Shown piece by piece: positions 1-9,048 of a DNA stretch of 64,000 bases. The notes under the pieces are model-generated. The model saw only the letters and a list, made by a program, of their open reading frames with translations, had not been told where the DNA came from and ran no database searches. The stretch is taken from positions 1 through 64,000 of the forward strand of contig NZ_BAGC01000042.1 in NCBI RefSeq assembly GCF_000308655.1, given 5' to 3'. This stretch comes from Nocardia niigatensis NBRC 100131. GTDB lineage: Bacteria > Actinomycetota > Actinomycetes > Mycobacteriales > Mycobacteriaceae. Position numbers and translations under genes: made by a program. The first letter of the stretch is position 1. Each line of letters begins with the position of its first letter.

Positions 1-408
1 GGATTCAGCGGGCGTGACGGGCGCGGTGGCCGGGGCGGGCTCGGGGCCCTGGACCGGCTCGGGGAGGCGGACATTGGTGATGCTCCGTTTGGCGGCGTCG
101 CGCGGGATCGCGGCGTCGTCGCCGACGTGCGGCTGGCCCTCGTCGTCGGTGCGCTCGGGCGGGAGCGGCACCGGTTCGGGTGTGGCCTCGGGCGCCTTCT
201 CGCGCTCGGCGGCGGCGCTGCCCTGGCTGAAGTTGAATCCGCTCGAGGCCTGATATCCGCCCGACCGGTCGGTCACCTCCTTGGTCTCGGTGACCTCCTC
301 GGTCAGTGAGATCCGGCGGCGCTTGTTCAGGGCGTAGCCGGCGACCAGCGCCACGAGCAGCACCGCCGCGATCGCGGCGATGAGAATCCACAGTTCAGCA
401 GTCGTCAC
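1..408 (-). CDS. ftsY: Signal recognition particle receptor FtsY, N-terminal part (cut by window edge)
   Basis: FtsY is the membrane-associated SRP receptor GTPase that docks ribosome-nascent-chain complexes at the translocon. Only 136 codons are visible. They show a GTG start at 408, a hydrophobic anchor (LWILIAAIAAVLLVALVAG), a basic stretch KRRR, and then a long acidic, proline-rich linker typical of the actinobacterial A domain. The GTPase domain lies beyond base 1. The start is chosen because the frame opens directly into the membrane anchor and an AAAGGA-like site lies just upstream. Identity also rests on smc lying next on the same strand, the order known from mycobacteria. The call is inferred from anchor plus context, since no NG-domain motif is in view. 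Confidence 0.75.
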   Translation of the reverse strand, partial: MTTAELWILIAAIAAVLLVALVAGYALNKRRRISLTEEVTETKEVTDRSGGYQASSGFNFSQGSAAAEREKAPEATPEPVPLPPERTDDEGQPHVGDDAAIPRDAAKRSITNVRLPEPVQGPEPAPATAPVTPAES

Positions 409-625
409 ACCCCCATCCTTTCAGAGGCTCCGGTATTACCGGATTCACACACCTACCGACGCGTCGGAAGGCAGTGTCATGTATCACACCGCTGTGCCGC
501 GCAGTGCGTAGACACGCCGGGGTCGGGCTCGAAGAATGCCAGCAGCTACCAACCGGTCTGCTCGAGAACGTGCCACAGTGCGGAAGGAGCGGCGAATGCG
601 ACACCGAGACAATAGGATCGGCGAC

Positions 626-1015
626 GTGACCGATCGAAATGTGCTTGGGGGACCGCTGGAGGAGTGTGGCACCGATCCTCTCACCGGCTTCTACCGGGAC
701 GGATGCTGCAGCACCGGTCCCGAGGATTTGGGTAGCCACACCGTCTGCACCGTGGTGACAGCGGAATTCCTGGAGCACCAGAAGTCGATCGGCAACGACC
801 TCATGACTCCGCGGCCCGAGAACAACTTCCCGGGCCTGCAACCGGGCGACAGATGGTGTGTGGTGGCCGTGCGCTGGCTACACGCTCACGAGGACGGGGT
901 GGCCGCGCCGGTGGTGCTGGCCGCGACCCATGAGAACGCCCTCGAGGTGGTGCCCATGGAGACCCTGCGCAAGTACGCCGTCGACGTCCCCGACGACGTC
1001 AGCGACCTGCTCTGA
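626..1015 (+). CDS. DUF2237 family protein
   Basis: A 129-residue soluble protein whose core (NVLGGPLEECG near the N terminus, TGFYRDGCC, GDRWC, then VVLAATHENALEVV) matches the conserved pattern of DUF2237 proteins. No biochemical function is established for that family. The frame is open further upstream, but the GTG at 626 is preferred because the family starts right before NVLGG and an AGGATCGG site lies just before it. It stands alone, divergent from ftsY, and ends at a hairpin shared with the convergent membrane-protein gene. Conserved Cys residues in the GYCCS-like region could suggest metal or redox chemistry, but that is speculation. Confidence 0.75.
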   Translation: MTDRNVLGGPLEECGTDPLTGFYRDGCCSTGPEDLGSHTVCTVVTAEFLEHQKSIGNDLMTPRPENNFPGLQPGDRWCVVAVRWLHAHEDGVAAPVVLAATHENALEVVPMETLRKYAVDVPDDVSDLL

Positions 1016-1025
1016 CGAACCCGGC

Positions 1026-1060
1026 CACCGGCGGCCGCGCTGACCGCTCAGCCGCCGGTG
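1026..1060. terminator. Bidirectional hairpin terminator
   Basis: Perfect 10-bp inverted repeat CACCGGCGGC / GCCGCCGGTG with a 15-nt loop, placed exactly between two convergent genes. It overlaps the last codons of the minus-strand one. There is no U-tract, as is common in actinobacteria. Confidence 0.6.
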
Positions 1061-1974
1061 TGCAACCCGCTGTCGCTGTTCTTGCGCAGTAAGGCCTCTG
1101 TGGCGCTGCGCAATTCGATGCGGGCCGCGCACAGCTGTGGGTCCGAGGCGAAGGCCACCCGGTCAGCGCCGGCGTGCAGCGGGCCGTTGAGCACCTGCAG
1201 GGTGATGGAACCGGCGATGGCGCCGAAGAACAGCGCGATCAGCGCGGGGCGCTCACCGGCCAGGCCGAGGGCGAGCGCGGCCTGGCCGCCGAAGACGGCC
1301 GCGGTGGCGGCCGACAGCACCAGCGAGTGCGTCATGTCGGCGCGCAGCCCCTCGCCCTCGTCGTAGGCGTCCACCACCGCGACGCCCAGGCCCAGCACCA
1401 CCAGGTCGGCCGCGATCACCGACAGCATGGCGGTGCGCGGCAGGACATTGAGCCCCAACAGGATCAGGGCCGCGCTGAGCCCGAGCAGCAGCGCGCCGAT
1501 GGTGAGCAGGCCGCCCGCCGACCGCCGCGAATCCTCGGACCATTCGGCGTGCTGACCGAGCATCCCCAGCATGGTGCCGAGCAGGGCCAGCAGGGTGAGC
1601 GCGCCGAGCAGGTATCCGGCGGGCAGGAAGCCGCCCGCGGCGGGCATTGCCAGCAGCGCGCACAGCGGCAGCAGCCCGACCCGCCACCAGCGGTCCACCC
1701 GCTCGACGGCGCCGAGCGGCAGCAGGCGCACGAAGGCCCCACTGAAGGCCAGCACCGGCGCGCACACGAGCACGATCCGCGGGCCGTCGAACCAGGCGCT
1801 CCCCCCGGCCAGCCGATCCGCGACCACGGCCGCGGCGAACGCGAGCAGCCCGATGGCAGCTCTGCGTAACAACGGCTTTCGCGGATCCCGCGCCAGAAGA
1901 TACAAACCGAGCCACCATGCGACACCGAACGTCGCGGCCGACACCCAAACCACGCAGGGAGCGTACTTCCCCAC
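1048..1974 (-). CDS. Conserved multi-pass membrane protein of unknown function
   Basis: 308 residues with about eight hydrophobic segments spread over the whole length, for example WVSAATFGVAWWLGLYLLA at the N terminus and AALILLGLNVL in the middle. A soluble C-terminal tail of about 50 residues follows. The composition is strongly Ala/Leu/Gly, without charged catalytic motifs. I do not recognise a family. It is a single gene, convergent with the DUF2237 gene. The ATG at 1974 is the only start that keeps the first membrane helix whole. Confidence 0.6.
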   Translation of the reverse strand: MGKYAPCVVWVSAATFGVAWWLGLYLLARDPRKPLLRRAAIGLLAFAAAVVADRLAGGSAWFDGPRIVLVCAPVLAFSGAFVRLLPLGAVERVDRWWRVGLLPLCALLAMPAAGGFLPAGYLLGALTLLALLGTMLGMLGQHAEWSEDSRRSAGGLLTIGALLLGLSAALILLGLNVLPRTAMLSVIAADLVVLGLGVAVVDAYDEGEGLRADMTHSLVLSAATAAVFGGQAALALGLAGERPALIALFFGAIAGSITLQVLNGPLHAGADRVAFASDPQLCAARIELRSATEALLRKNSDSGLHTGG

Positions 1975-2126
1975 CGGCCCGTTGCGGGTCCATACGAAGA
2001 CGCCGGATTTGGCCTTCTACCAGTATTTTTCGCCCCGGAAGCCGCCTCGTCACACCTTCGCATCCGTTCGGACACACCCAGGTCACGAAGTGCCCCAACG
2101 GCTTTCGGGAGGGGCCGGTTAGGGGC

Positions 2127-2900
2127 TCATGCGGGGGTGGCGTGCCGCCGGCGGTGGGCCTTCTGACGGCAGGCGGGTGAACAGTAGCGGGCGGGGCGGC
2201 CGGTGCCGGTCGGACGGATCGGGCCGGCGCAGATCGGGCAGTGGGGCGTTTCGTGACGAGTGGTGGTTTCGTCACGGGACGTGGGCGGGTTCCGGAGTTT
2301 CGTTACGGTGCCGGGCACGGACCGGGCGCGCATGGTTTCCAGGACCAGGGCGGCGGGCCGGGACAGTTCGGGGCCGGGGGTGAGCCGTTGGATCGCAACA
2401 CATCCGGTGAACAGGGCCAGCACGTCGGAGAGCGCGAGATCGGGCCGCACCGCGCCGGATCGCTGCGCGGCGACCAGGAGATCGTCGAGGGCGGTGTGGA
2501 AGCGCGCCCCGGCGTCCTGCACCAGTTCGCGCGGCCAGCCGTCATTGCCGACCAGGTCGCAGACGGCCTGGTTGCGATGGGAGGAGGTGACGACCTCGGT
2601 GCAGAAGGCGAAGAAGGCCCGGCCGGGGTCCGGCGCCTCGCGCAGGCGGTGGGCGAGGCCGGTGAGGCGGTCGATGCGCTGCTGCATGACCGCCTCCAGC
2701 AGTGCGGCTTTGGTGGGGAAATGCCGGTACACGGTGCCCGCGCCGACGCCCGCGCGGCGCGCCACCTCGGCCAGTGAAACCGAGACGCCGTCCTCGGCCA
2801 TGACGCGCTGCGCCGCGGCCAGCACCAGGGCGCGATTGCGGCGCGCGTCGGCGCGGGTGTTCGGGGCGGGCTGGTCGCCGGGGACGTCGCGGGGCCGCAT
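2127..2900 (-). CDS. TetR family regulator with a C-terminal Cys-rich extension
   Basis: 257 residues from the ATG at 2900, chosen because AGGA lies seven bases upstream; longer starts at 2933 and 2966 are possible. The N-terminal helix-turn-helix is textbook TetR (VSLAEVARRAGVGAGTVYRHF), followed by an all-helical ligand domain. The last 35 or so residues are unusual. CPICAGPI is followed by RYCSPACRQKAHRRR, a CxxC...CxxxC arrangement like the small zinc-binding domains of actinobacterial proteins. The gene is divergent from an NmrA-like gene, and a perfect 12-bp palindrome lies between them. It is therefore probably an autorepressor that also controls the neighbour. Confidence 0.85.
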   Translation of the reverse strand: MRPRDVPGDQPAPNTRADARRNRALVLAAAQRVMAEDGVSVSLAEVARRAGVGAGTVYRHFPTKAALLEAVMQQRIDRLTGLAHRLREAPDPGRAFFAFCTEVVTSSHRNQAVCDLVGNDGWPRELVQDAGARFHTALDDLLVAAQRSGAVRPDLALSDVLALFTGCVAIQRLTPGPELSRPAALVLETMRARSVPGTVTKLRNPPTSRDETTTRHETPHCPICAGPIRPTGTGRPARYCSPACRQKAHRRRHATPA

Positions 2901-2990
2901 CGGCGCTTCCTGCGGACGGTTCGGCACGGACATTTCGTTACACGGGTCCTTTCCGGTGGTGGCCAAGGGAAACGGGCGGTTCTAGCGTCC

Positions 2991-3016
2991 GTATTCGGGT
3001 CGACCGACCCGAATAC
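2991..3016. promoter_or_regulatory. TetR operator, perfect 12-bp inverted repeat
   Basis: GTATTCGGGTCG, two bases, then CGACCCGAATAC form an exact palindrome midway between divergent tetR and nmrA-like genes. On the plus strand its right arm supplies an AATACT -10-like element about 15-20 bases before the NmrA start. Binding would thus block both promoters. Assignment to the adjacent TetR is inference from position and symmetry. Confidence 0.75.
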
Positions 3017-3030
3017 TACCGAACGAACGG

Positions 3031-3948
3031 GTGACGATGTCTTCTCGTAATGATGCTTCCAGGAGTGATCTGGTGCTGGTGACGGGTGCGACCGGCAAGC
3101 AGGGCGGGGCCACCGCCCGCCGGTTGCTCGCCACCGGTCACGCGGTGCGGGCGCTGGTGCGTGATCCGGAATCGCCTGCGGCGCAGGAACTCGCGGCGGC
3201 GGGCGCGGAGCTGGCCGTCGGCGATTTCGACGCTCCCGAGACTCTCGCCCCGGCGCTGTCCGGAGTGGGCGCGGCCTTGCTGGTGCCACCGGCGACGTTC
3301 GGCCCGCACGGGTGGGACACCGAACTGGAGGTCGAGCGCGGTACCCGCTTCATCGAGGCTGCGCGCGCCGCGGGGGTGGGGTTCGTCGTGTTCACCACGG
3401 TCGCCTCCTATACCGAGGACGGCAAGTGGGGTGCGCAGGGCAAGCGGCGGGTGGAGGACGCGCTGCGGTCCAGCGGCCTGCACTGGACGATCCTGCGCCC
3501 GGCCCGCTTCATGGAGAACTACTTCATGCGGGGCTTCCCGGTGGACGGCATCAACGATGGCGTGCACAAGCATCTGTTCCCGGCGGACCGGCCGGTGCAG
3601 TCCATCGCGCTCGACGATATCGCCGTGTTCGCGCAGCTGGCGTTCGAGGATCCGGCCGGATTCCACGGCCGGGTAATGGAATTGGCGGGTGATGCTCTGT
3701 CCATGCCGGAGGCGGCCGCCGCGATCACGGCCGCGACCGGGCACCCGGTGCGCTATCTGGAGGCCACCGCGGCGGAGGCCGACGCCATGGGCACCGAGGT
3801 CGGGGTGGTCTGGCGGTTGTCGCGCGAGGGCCAGGGCTGGCACGCCGACATTCCGGCGCTGCGCGAAATCCATCCTGGCTTGCGGACTTTCGACATGTGG
3901 CTGGCCGAAACCGGTGCGGCGCGGTTGAAGTCGCTGCTGGAGGCGTGA
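3031..3948 (+). CDS. NmrA-like NAD(P)-binding oxidoreductase/sensor
   Basis: 305 residues. The Rossmann signature LVTGATGKQGGATARRLL at the N terminus and the following basic LVRDPES define an atypical SDR of the NmrA/HSCARG type. These proteins bind NAD(P)H and act either as quinone/flavin reductases or as redox sensors. PARFMENYF and a C-terminal substrate lobe are also present. No catalytic YxxxK is evident, which fits NmrA proteins. The start is GTG 3031 or ATG 3037. Either leaves almost no 5' leader after the operator-embedded -10, so the mRNA may be nearly leaderless. It is controlled by the divergent TetR regulator and ends at a strong hairpin. Confidence 0.82.
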   Translation: MTMSSRNDASRSDLVLVTGATGKQGGATARRLLATGHAVRALVRDPESPAAQELAAAGAELAVGDFDAPETLAPALSGVGAALLVPPATFGPHGWDTELEVERGTRFIEAARAAGVGFVVFTTVASYTEDGKWGAQGKRRVEDALRSSGLHWTILRPARFMENYFMRGFPVDGINDGVHKHLFPADRPVQSIALDDIAVFAQLAFEDPAGFHGRVMELAGDALSMPEAAAAITAATGHPVRYLEATAAEADAMGTEVGVVWRLSREGQGWHADIPALREIHPGLRTFDMWLAETGAARLKSLLEA

Positions 3949-3950
3949 GA

Positions 3951-3986
3951 ACCGGGGCGAGGAAACGAGAGTCTCCTCGCCCCGGT
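3951..3986. terminator. Strong bidirectional terminator hairpin
   Basis: Perfect 13-bp stem ACCGGGGCGAGGA / TCCTCGCCCCGGT with a 10-base loop. It starts two bases after the NmrA stop and faces the convergent phosphatase gene. Confidence 0.8.
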
Positions 3987-4002
3987 CACCGACCCCGGCC
4001 GG

Positions 4003-4653
4003 TCACTGCAATGCGCCGTTGTAGTCGGGCAGTTTGAAGGTCTGCTGGGCGTGGCCGCCGGACAGGTCGGAGGCGCTGTTGCCGATATCGGCGACAATGG
4101 TGTAGCCCTGGGCCTCGATGGACGCACGGGTGGCGGTCTTGTAGTCGGCGAGGGCGCCCGCGCCGCTGGAGCCGGTGGTGAGGCCGCCGCCGTAGAGTCC
4201 GTCCACCGGGTAGCCGACGGTGGTCAGGTTGATCTGGGTATAGAGGTTCATGAGCGCGGGCCGGCCGGTCACGAAGATGATGGACGCGCCTTGGCTTTTC
4301 GCCCACTTCGCCAGGGTCAGGATCGGCGCGATGGCGGGGACGATGGGGCCCGGATGGTAGGTCGTCTCGAGCACGGTGTTGTCGATGTCGAAGACGATGG
4401 CGGGCTTGGTGGCGCCGGGCAGCGCGGTGGTGAGGTAGGTCTGCGCGGCGTTCGCGACCGTGGTGACGTCGCTGATCCAGGTGCTGTAGGGCGGCAGGTT
4501 GCCGGTGCCCGAACCGGACAGCGAGCCGGTACCCGAGCCGGAGGCGGAGCCGGATCCGAGGGCGGAGGAGCCGGAGTCGGCGAGGGCGACCGGGAGCGGG
4601 GCGACCAGGCCGACGGCGATGCCGGCGGCCAGTACGGCGATGGAGCGTCTCAT
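4003..4653 (-). CDS. Secreted HAD-type acid phosphatase
   Basis: 216 residues with a clear Sec signal peptide (RRS, hydrophobic core, cleavage near ALA-DS). A low-complexity Ser/Gly repeat linker (GSGSASGSGTGSLSGSGTG) follows, then a HAD domain. Motif I is FDIDNTVLET, motif II is IFVTGRP, and the motif IV region is ADIGNSASDLSGG. This matches the acid phosphatase class B/HAD subfamily IIIB, which removes phosphate from small phosphomonoesters outside the membrane. The Ser/Gly linker is probably a flexible tether. It is a single gene between the NmrA terminator and smc. Confidence 0.85.
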   Translation of the reverse strand: MRRSIAVLAAGIAVGLVAPLPVALADSGSSALGSGSASGSGTGSLSGSGTGNLPPYSTWISDVTTVANAAQTYLTTALPGATKPAIVFDIDNTVLETTYHPGPIVPAIAPILTLAKWAKSQGASIIFVTGRPALMNLYTQINLTTVGYPVDGLYGGGLTTGSSGAGALADYKTATRASIEAQGYTIVADIGNSASDLSGGHAQQTFKLPDYNGALQ

Positions 4654-4757
4654 GGGGCCGGACGCTAGCGCCTCCCCCGTGCGACGCGCAGGCGTTTCAC
4701 TTTGCCCCGCACCGCGATCCCGCTCACCGGGACGGCGGCGTCCCGGCCGTCACCGCG

Positions 4758-7700
4758 TCACGGCGCGGTGCCGACCAGATTCTCCCCGCGCATGCGCTGT
4801 GAGATCACCTGGGTGATGCCGTCACCGCGCATGCTGACGCCGTAGAGCGCGTCGGCGATCTCCATGGTCGGCTTCTGGTGGGTGATGACGATGAGCTGGC
4901 TCTTCTCGCGCAGCTGCTCGAACAGGCCGATGAGCCGGCGCAGGTTGGTGTCGTCCAGCGCCGCCTCGACCTCGTCCATGACATAGAACGGGGAGGGGCG
5001 GGCCCGGAAGATCGACACCAGGAAAGCCACTGCGGCCAGGGACTTCTCGCCACCGGAGAGCAGCGAGAGCCGCTTGACCTTCTTGCCCGGCGGGCGGGCC
5101 TCGACCTCGACGCCGGTGGTCAGCATGTCGCTGGGATCGGTGAGCAGCAGCCGCCCCTCACCGCCGGGGAACAGGCGGCCGAAGACGCCGGTGAATTCGC
5201 GCTCGACGTCCTCGTAGGCCTCGGTGAAGACCTGCAGGATGCGCTCGTCCACCTCGGCGACCACGTCGAGCAGGTCCTGGCGGGCCTTCTTGACGTCCTC
5301 GAGCTGGGTATTGAGGAAGGTGTAGCGCTCCTCGAGGGCCGCGAACTCCTCCAGCGCCAGGGGATTCACCTTGCCGAGAGTGGTGAGGTCCTTCTCGGCG
5401 CGCTTGGCGCGGCGCTCCTGGGTAGCGCGGTCGTAGGGCATCGGCTGGGGTTCGCTGACCGCTTCGCCGCGGTCGCGGGCCTGCTCGTACTCCATCATCT
5501 CCAGCGCGGTGGGCGGCATGGGGACGTCCGGGCCGTATTCGGCGACCAGGTCGTCGAGACTGATGCCGAACTGTTCGGAGATGGTGGTCTCGACCTGTTC
5601 GATGCGCAGCGCGGCCTGGGCGCGGGCGACCTCGTCACGGTGCACGGTGTCGGTGAGCTGGGCGAGCTGGGTGGTGAGGGCGCGGGACCGCTCCTTGGTC
5701 TGCTCCACCTGAGCCGCGAATTCGCTACGGCGGCGGACCAATTCGTCGCGGCGGGCGGAGGCCTGGGCGACGACCTGTTCGAGTTCGGCGGCCACCCGCT
5801 CCGCGGATTCGGCGACCACGGCGGCGACGCCGGCGGCCTGACGGCGGGCGGCCTGGGCGCGTTCGGCGCGGGCACGGGTCTCGCGTTCGGCGCGGGCGGC
5901 GCGGCGCAGCGAATCTGCTTTGCCGCGAACCGATTCCGCGCGTTCCTCGGCGGTGCGGACGGCCAGGCGGGCCTCGACCTCCATGGTGCGAGCCTCGGCG
6001 AGGGCGGCGGCGGCCTCCTCGCGGGCGTAGCCGGCGGTCTCGGTGCCGGCGGCCTCCGGATCCATCTCGGCCTGTTCGAGTTCGGCGTTGCGCAGCCGGT
6101 CCTCGAGTTCGGCCAGTTTGGAAAGCGTGTCCTCGCGGCCGGTTTCGGCGTCGTCGCGCTGGGCCAGCAGGCGATCGCATTCGCGCTGGGCGGTGCGGGC
6201 GGCCTGGCCGAGGCGGCCCAGGCGGTCATAGATGGCGACCAGGGCCTGATCGGATTCGTGCAGGGCGAGCAGGGCGTGGTCGACCGCTTCCTTGCGGTCG
6301 GACTGTTCGGCCAGCGCGCCCGCGAGCGCCGCCTCGAGTTCCTCGGCCTGACGCTGCCAGGACGCCAGTTCGTCCTGGGCGGAATCGATGTCGGCCTGTA
6401 CCTCGAGCTGACTGGGGGCGCGGTCGGAGCCGCCGAGCAGCCAGCCGCTGCCGGTGAGGTCGCCGTCGCGGGTGACCACGCGCAGTTCCGGGCGCTCGGC
6501 GACGACCTGGGCGGCCGTGGCGAGATCGTCGGTGACCGCGATGCCGACGGTGAGGGCGGCGATGGCGCCGCGCAGATCGGCGGGGCAGTCCACCACCTCG
6601 GTGAGCCAGCGCGCGCCGGCCGGCAGTCGCGAATCCGCCTGTGCCACCGGGTGATCGGCGGCGTAGACGAGGGCGGCGCGGCCGCCGTCGGACTCCTTGA
6701 GGGCGCGCACGGCGGCGTGCGCGGCGGGGCCGGTGTCGGCGGCGACGGCGTCGGCCAGCGGGCCCAGGGCGGCGGCGACCGCGGATTCGAATCCGCCGTG
6801 CACCCGGATCAGGCCGGACAGCGGGCCGAGCAGGCCGTCGGTGCGGTGCTCGAGCAGCCAGGCCGCGCCGTCCTTGCGGCGCAGGCCCATGGTGAGGGCC
6901 TCGATGCGGGCGGTCAGCGAGGCGACGCGCTTTCCGGCCTCGCGGTCCTTCTCGCGCAGTTCGGTGACGCGCTGGTCGGCCAGGGCAAGGGCCTGGGCGG
7001 CATGCTCGTAGGCGTGATCGAGGCCCTCCTCACCCGCGTCGAGTTCGCTCAGTTCGCTCTGGACGGCCTCGAATTCGGCATTGGCGTCCTCACCGCGGCG
7101 GCGGGCCTCGGCGATGCCGGTGGACATGCGGGCGATCTCGCCGTCCACCGACTGGGCCCGAATGCGCAGCGTGTCGACCTGGCCGGACAGGCGGGCCAGG
7201 CCCTCGCGGCGGTCGGCGATGGCGCGGACGGCGGCGAGGTGGGCCTGTTCGGCCGCCTTGGCGGCCTGTTCGCGTTCGTAGAGTTGTTCGCGGGCGGATT
7301 CCAGGGTCTCGGTGGCGATTTCGACCGCTTCCCGCAGTTCGGCCTCTTCGGCCTCGACCCGATCCGCCTCGCGCTCCAGCTGTTCGGGGTCGCGGCCGGC
7401 GCCGGCGGGTTGCTCGATGGTGAGGTTGCGGGCACGGTCGCGGGCAATGCGGATAGTGGCATTGACGCGTTCGGTGAGGGCGGAGAGCTGGAACCAGGTC
7501 TGGGCGGCCGCCTCGGCGCTGGGGGTGAGCTTGGACAGCTCGAATTCCTGCTGGGCCAGAGCGGCATTGGCGGCGTCCAGCTCGGCCTGCATATTGACCT
7601 GCCGCTCGCGCGCGTAGGCCTCCTTGCTCTGCTGGCTCTCCAGTTCGCGGCGGCGGCTCACCAGATCGTCGGCGGCCAGCCGCAATCGGGCGTCCCGCAG

Positions 7701-8363
7701 TTCGGACTGGACGGTCGCGGCGCGGCGGGCCACCTCGGCCTGCCGGCCCAGCGGCTTCAACTGTCTGCGCAATTCGGTGGTGAGGTCGGTGAGGCGGGCC
7801 AGATTCGCCTGCATGGCGTCCAGCTTGCGGACCGCCTTCTCCTTGCGCCGGCGGTGCTTGAGCACGCCCGCGGCCTCCTCGATGAAGGCCCGCCGATCCT
7901 CCGGCCGCGACTCCAGGATCGCCGACAACTGGCCCTGACCGACGATGACGTGCATCTCCCGGCCGATGCCGGAGTCGGAGAGCAGCTCCTGGACATCCAT
8001 GAGCCGGCAGGAGTTTCCGTTGATCTCGTACTCGCCCGCGCCATCGCGGAACATGCGGCGGGTGATCGACACCTCGGAGTAGTCGATGGGCAGGACACCG
8101 TCGGAGTTGTCGATGGTCAGCGTGACTTCGGCACGACCGAGCGGGGCGCGACCCGCGGTACCGGCGAAGATGACGTCCTGCATCTTCCCGCCCCGCAGCG
8201 CCTTCGCGCCCTGCTCACCCATCACCCAGGTGAGCGCGTCGACGACGTTCGATTTCCCCGACCCATTGGGCCCGACCACACAGGTGATCCCCGGTTCGAA
8301 TCGCAACGTCGTCGCGGACGCGAAGGACTTGAACCCCTTCAGCGTCAGACTCTTCAGGTGCAC
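4758..8363 (-). CDS. smc: Chromosome segregation ATPase SMC
   Basis: 1201 residues, normal for bacterial SMC, the ring-shaped ATPase that with ScpA/ScpB organises and segregates chromosomes. Walker [10 protein letters not shown] lies near residues 29-37. Long coiled coils flank a Gly-rich hinge around 520-650 ([10 protein letters not shown]). The C-terminal head carries the signature [10 protein letters not shown] near 1100 and Walker [14 protein letters not shown]. The GTG at 8363 is chosen because the family begins with [14 protein letters not shown]. The frame stays open 96 bases further upstream, into the MerR promoter region. Mycobacteria have ftsY next to smc; here 4.3 kb of other genes separate them. 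Confidence 0.97.
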   Translation of the reverse strand: MHLKSLTLKGFKSFASATTLRFEPGITCVVGPNGSGKSNVVDALTWVMGEQGAKALRGGKMQDVIFAGTAGRAPLGRAEVTLTIDNSDGVLPIDYSEVSITRRMFRDGAGEYEINGNSCRLMDVQELLSDSGIGREMHVIVGQGQLSAILESRPEDRRAFIEEAAGVLKHRRRKEKAVRKLDAMQANLARLTDLTTELRRQLKPLGRQAEVARRAATVQSELRDARLRLAADDLVSRRRELESQQSKEAYARERQVNMQAELDAANAALAQQEFELSKLTPSAEAAAQTWFQLSALTERVNATIRIARDRARNLTIEQPAGAGRDPEQLEREADRVEAEEAELREAVEIATETLESAREQLYEREQAAKAAEQAHLAAVRAIADRREGLARLSGQVDTLRIRAQSVDGEIARMSTGIAEARRRGEDANAEFEAVQSELSELDAGEEGLDHAYEHAAQALALADQRVTELREKDREAGKRVASLTARIEALTMGLRRKDGAAWLLEHRTDGLLGPLSGLIRVHGGFESAVAAALGPLADAVAADTGPAAHAAVRALKESDGGRAALVYAADHPVAQADSRLPAGARWLTEVVDCPADLRGAIAALTVGIAVTDDLATAAQVVAERPELRVVTRDGDLTGSGWLLGGSDRAPSQLEVQADIDSAQDELASWQRQAEELEAALAGALAEQSDRKEAVDHALLALHESDQALVAIYDRLGRLGQAARTAQRECDRLLAQRDDAETGREDTLSKLAELEDRLRNAELEQAEMDPEAAGTETAGYAREEAAAALAEARTMEVEARLAVRTAEERAESVRGKADSLRRAARAERETRARAERAQAARRQAAGVAAVVAESAERVAAELEQVVAQASARRDELVRRRSEFAAQVEQTKERSRALTTQLAQLTDTVHRDEVARAQAALRIEQVETTISEQFGISLDDLVAEYGPDVPMPPTALEMMEYEQARDRGEAVSEPQPMPYDRATQERRAKRAEKDLTTLGKVNPLALEEFAALEERYTFLNTQLEDVKKARQDLLDVVAEVDERILQVFTEAYEDVEREFTGVFGRLFPGGEGRLLLTDPSDMLTTGVEVEARPPGKKVKRLSLLSGGEKSLAAVAFLVSIFRARPSPFYVMDEVEAALDDTNLRRLIGLFEQLREKSQLIVITHQKPTMEIADALYGVSMRGDGITQVISQRMRGENLVGTAP

Positions 8364-8420
8364 AGCGGCCCAGACTACCCGGTTCCCCAGGATTGCTCCG
8401 AGTATGCCGGACCCGAAGAC

Positions 8421-8431
8421 TGGAGTCTCCA
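8421..8431. promoter_or_regulatory. Possible MerR-type dyad operator
   Basis: TGGAG-T-CTCCA, within CTGGAGTCTCCACC, lies in the short smc/merR divergent region. It resembles the CTCCAG-type half sites that MerR regulators bind between widely spaced promoter elements. The assignment is by resemblance only. Confidence 0.4.
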
Positions 8432-8457
8432 CCAAGGGGAAGCACCAAGGTTGACGC

Positions 8458-8976
8458 ATGGACGACGAAACGCTCTACACGATCGGGGCGCTGGCCGAAC
8501 GCACCGGCCTGACGGTCACGACCATTCGCTTCTACTCCGACAAAGGGATCGTTCCGGCGACCATGTACAGCCCCGGCGGTTACCGGCGGTACGACATCGA
8601 GGACGTGGCGCGCCTGGAACTGGTACGCACCCTGCGCGAACTGGGCATGGACCTGGCGACCGTGCGGCGCGTGCTGTCCCGCGAAACCTCCCTGACCGAG
8701 GTCGCGACCGCGCACGTCGAGGCGGTGGACGTACAGATCCGCGTACTGCGGCTCCGGCGCGCGGTGGCCAACCGGGGATCGGATGACACCTTCACCAAGC
8801 CGGACGACCGCAATCTCCGAGAATGGATCCTGAACCGCCTGGAAATCGCCAACGGCCCACGCGTAGAACGCTATTGGCACCTGGTGGCCACCATCAACGC
8901 CTGGCCCGCGCTCCCCGACCTGACCCGAATCTTCGACTGGTTCGCCACCGCGCTCCGCACCCAACTCGCCCTGTAG
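8458..8976 (+). CDS. MerR family transcriptional regulator
   Basis: 172 residues. The N-terminal winged helix ([20 protein letters not shown], then YSDKGIVP and [11 protein letters not shown]) is characteristic of MerR proteins, which twist promoters with overlong spacers upon effector binding. A dimerisation helix follows. The C-terminal third contains no Cys cluster, so a metal sensor is unlikely and a small organic ligand or stress cue is more plausible. It is divergent from smc and has no obvious target operon downstream, which suggests autoregulation or distant targets. It ends at a strong hairpin. Confidence 0.88.
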   Translation: MDDETLYTIGALAERTGLTVTTIRFYSDKGIVPATMYSPGGYRRYDIEDVARLELVRTLRELGMDLATVRRVLSRETSLTEVATAHVEAVDVQIRVLRLRRAVANRGSDDTFTKPDDRNLREWILNRLEIANGPRVERYWHLVATINAWPALPDLTRIFDWFATALRTQLAL

Positions 8977-9010
8977 TCAAGGCACCGAGAGCTCGTTCCG
9001 CGAGCCGCTC

Positions 9011-9048
9011 AGTGTGCAGCGAATCCCAAATGGGAAGTGCTGCACACT
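9011..9048. terminator. Long compound hairpin terminator
   Basis: Outer stem AGTGTGCAGC / GCTGCACACT with an inner stem TCCCA / TGGGA. It lies between the convergent merR and rpn-like genes and covers the stop codon region of the latter. Confidence 0.75.

Noticed and set aside
4878..8786. 1302-codon open frame on the plus strand opposite smc
   Set aside because: Gly/Leu/Ala/Asp-rich shadow frame caused by GC-skewed third positions; smc on the other strand is certain.
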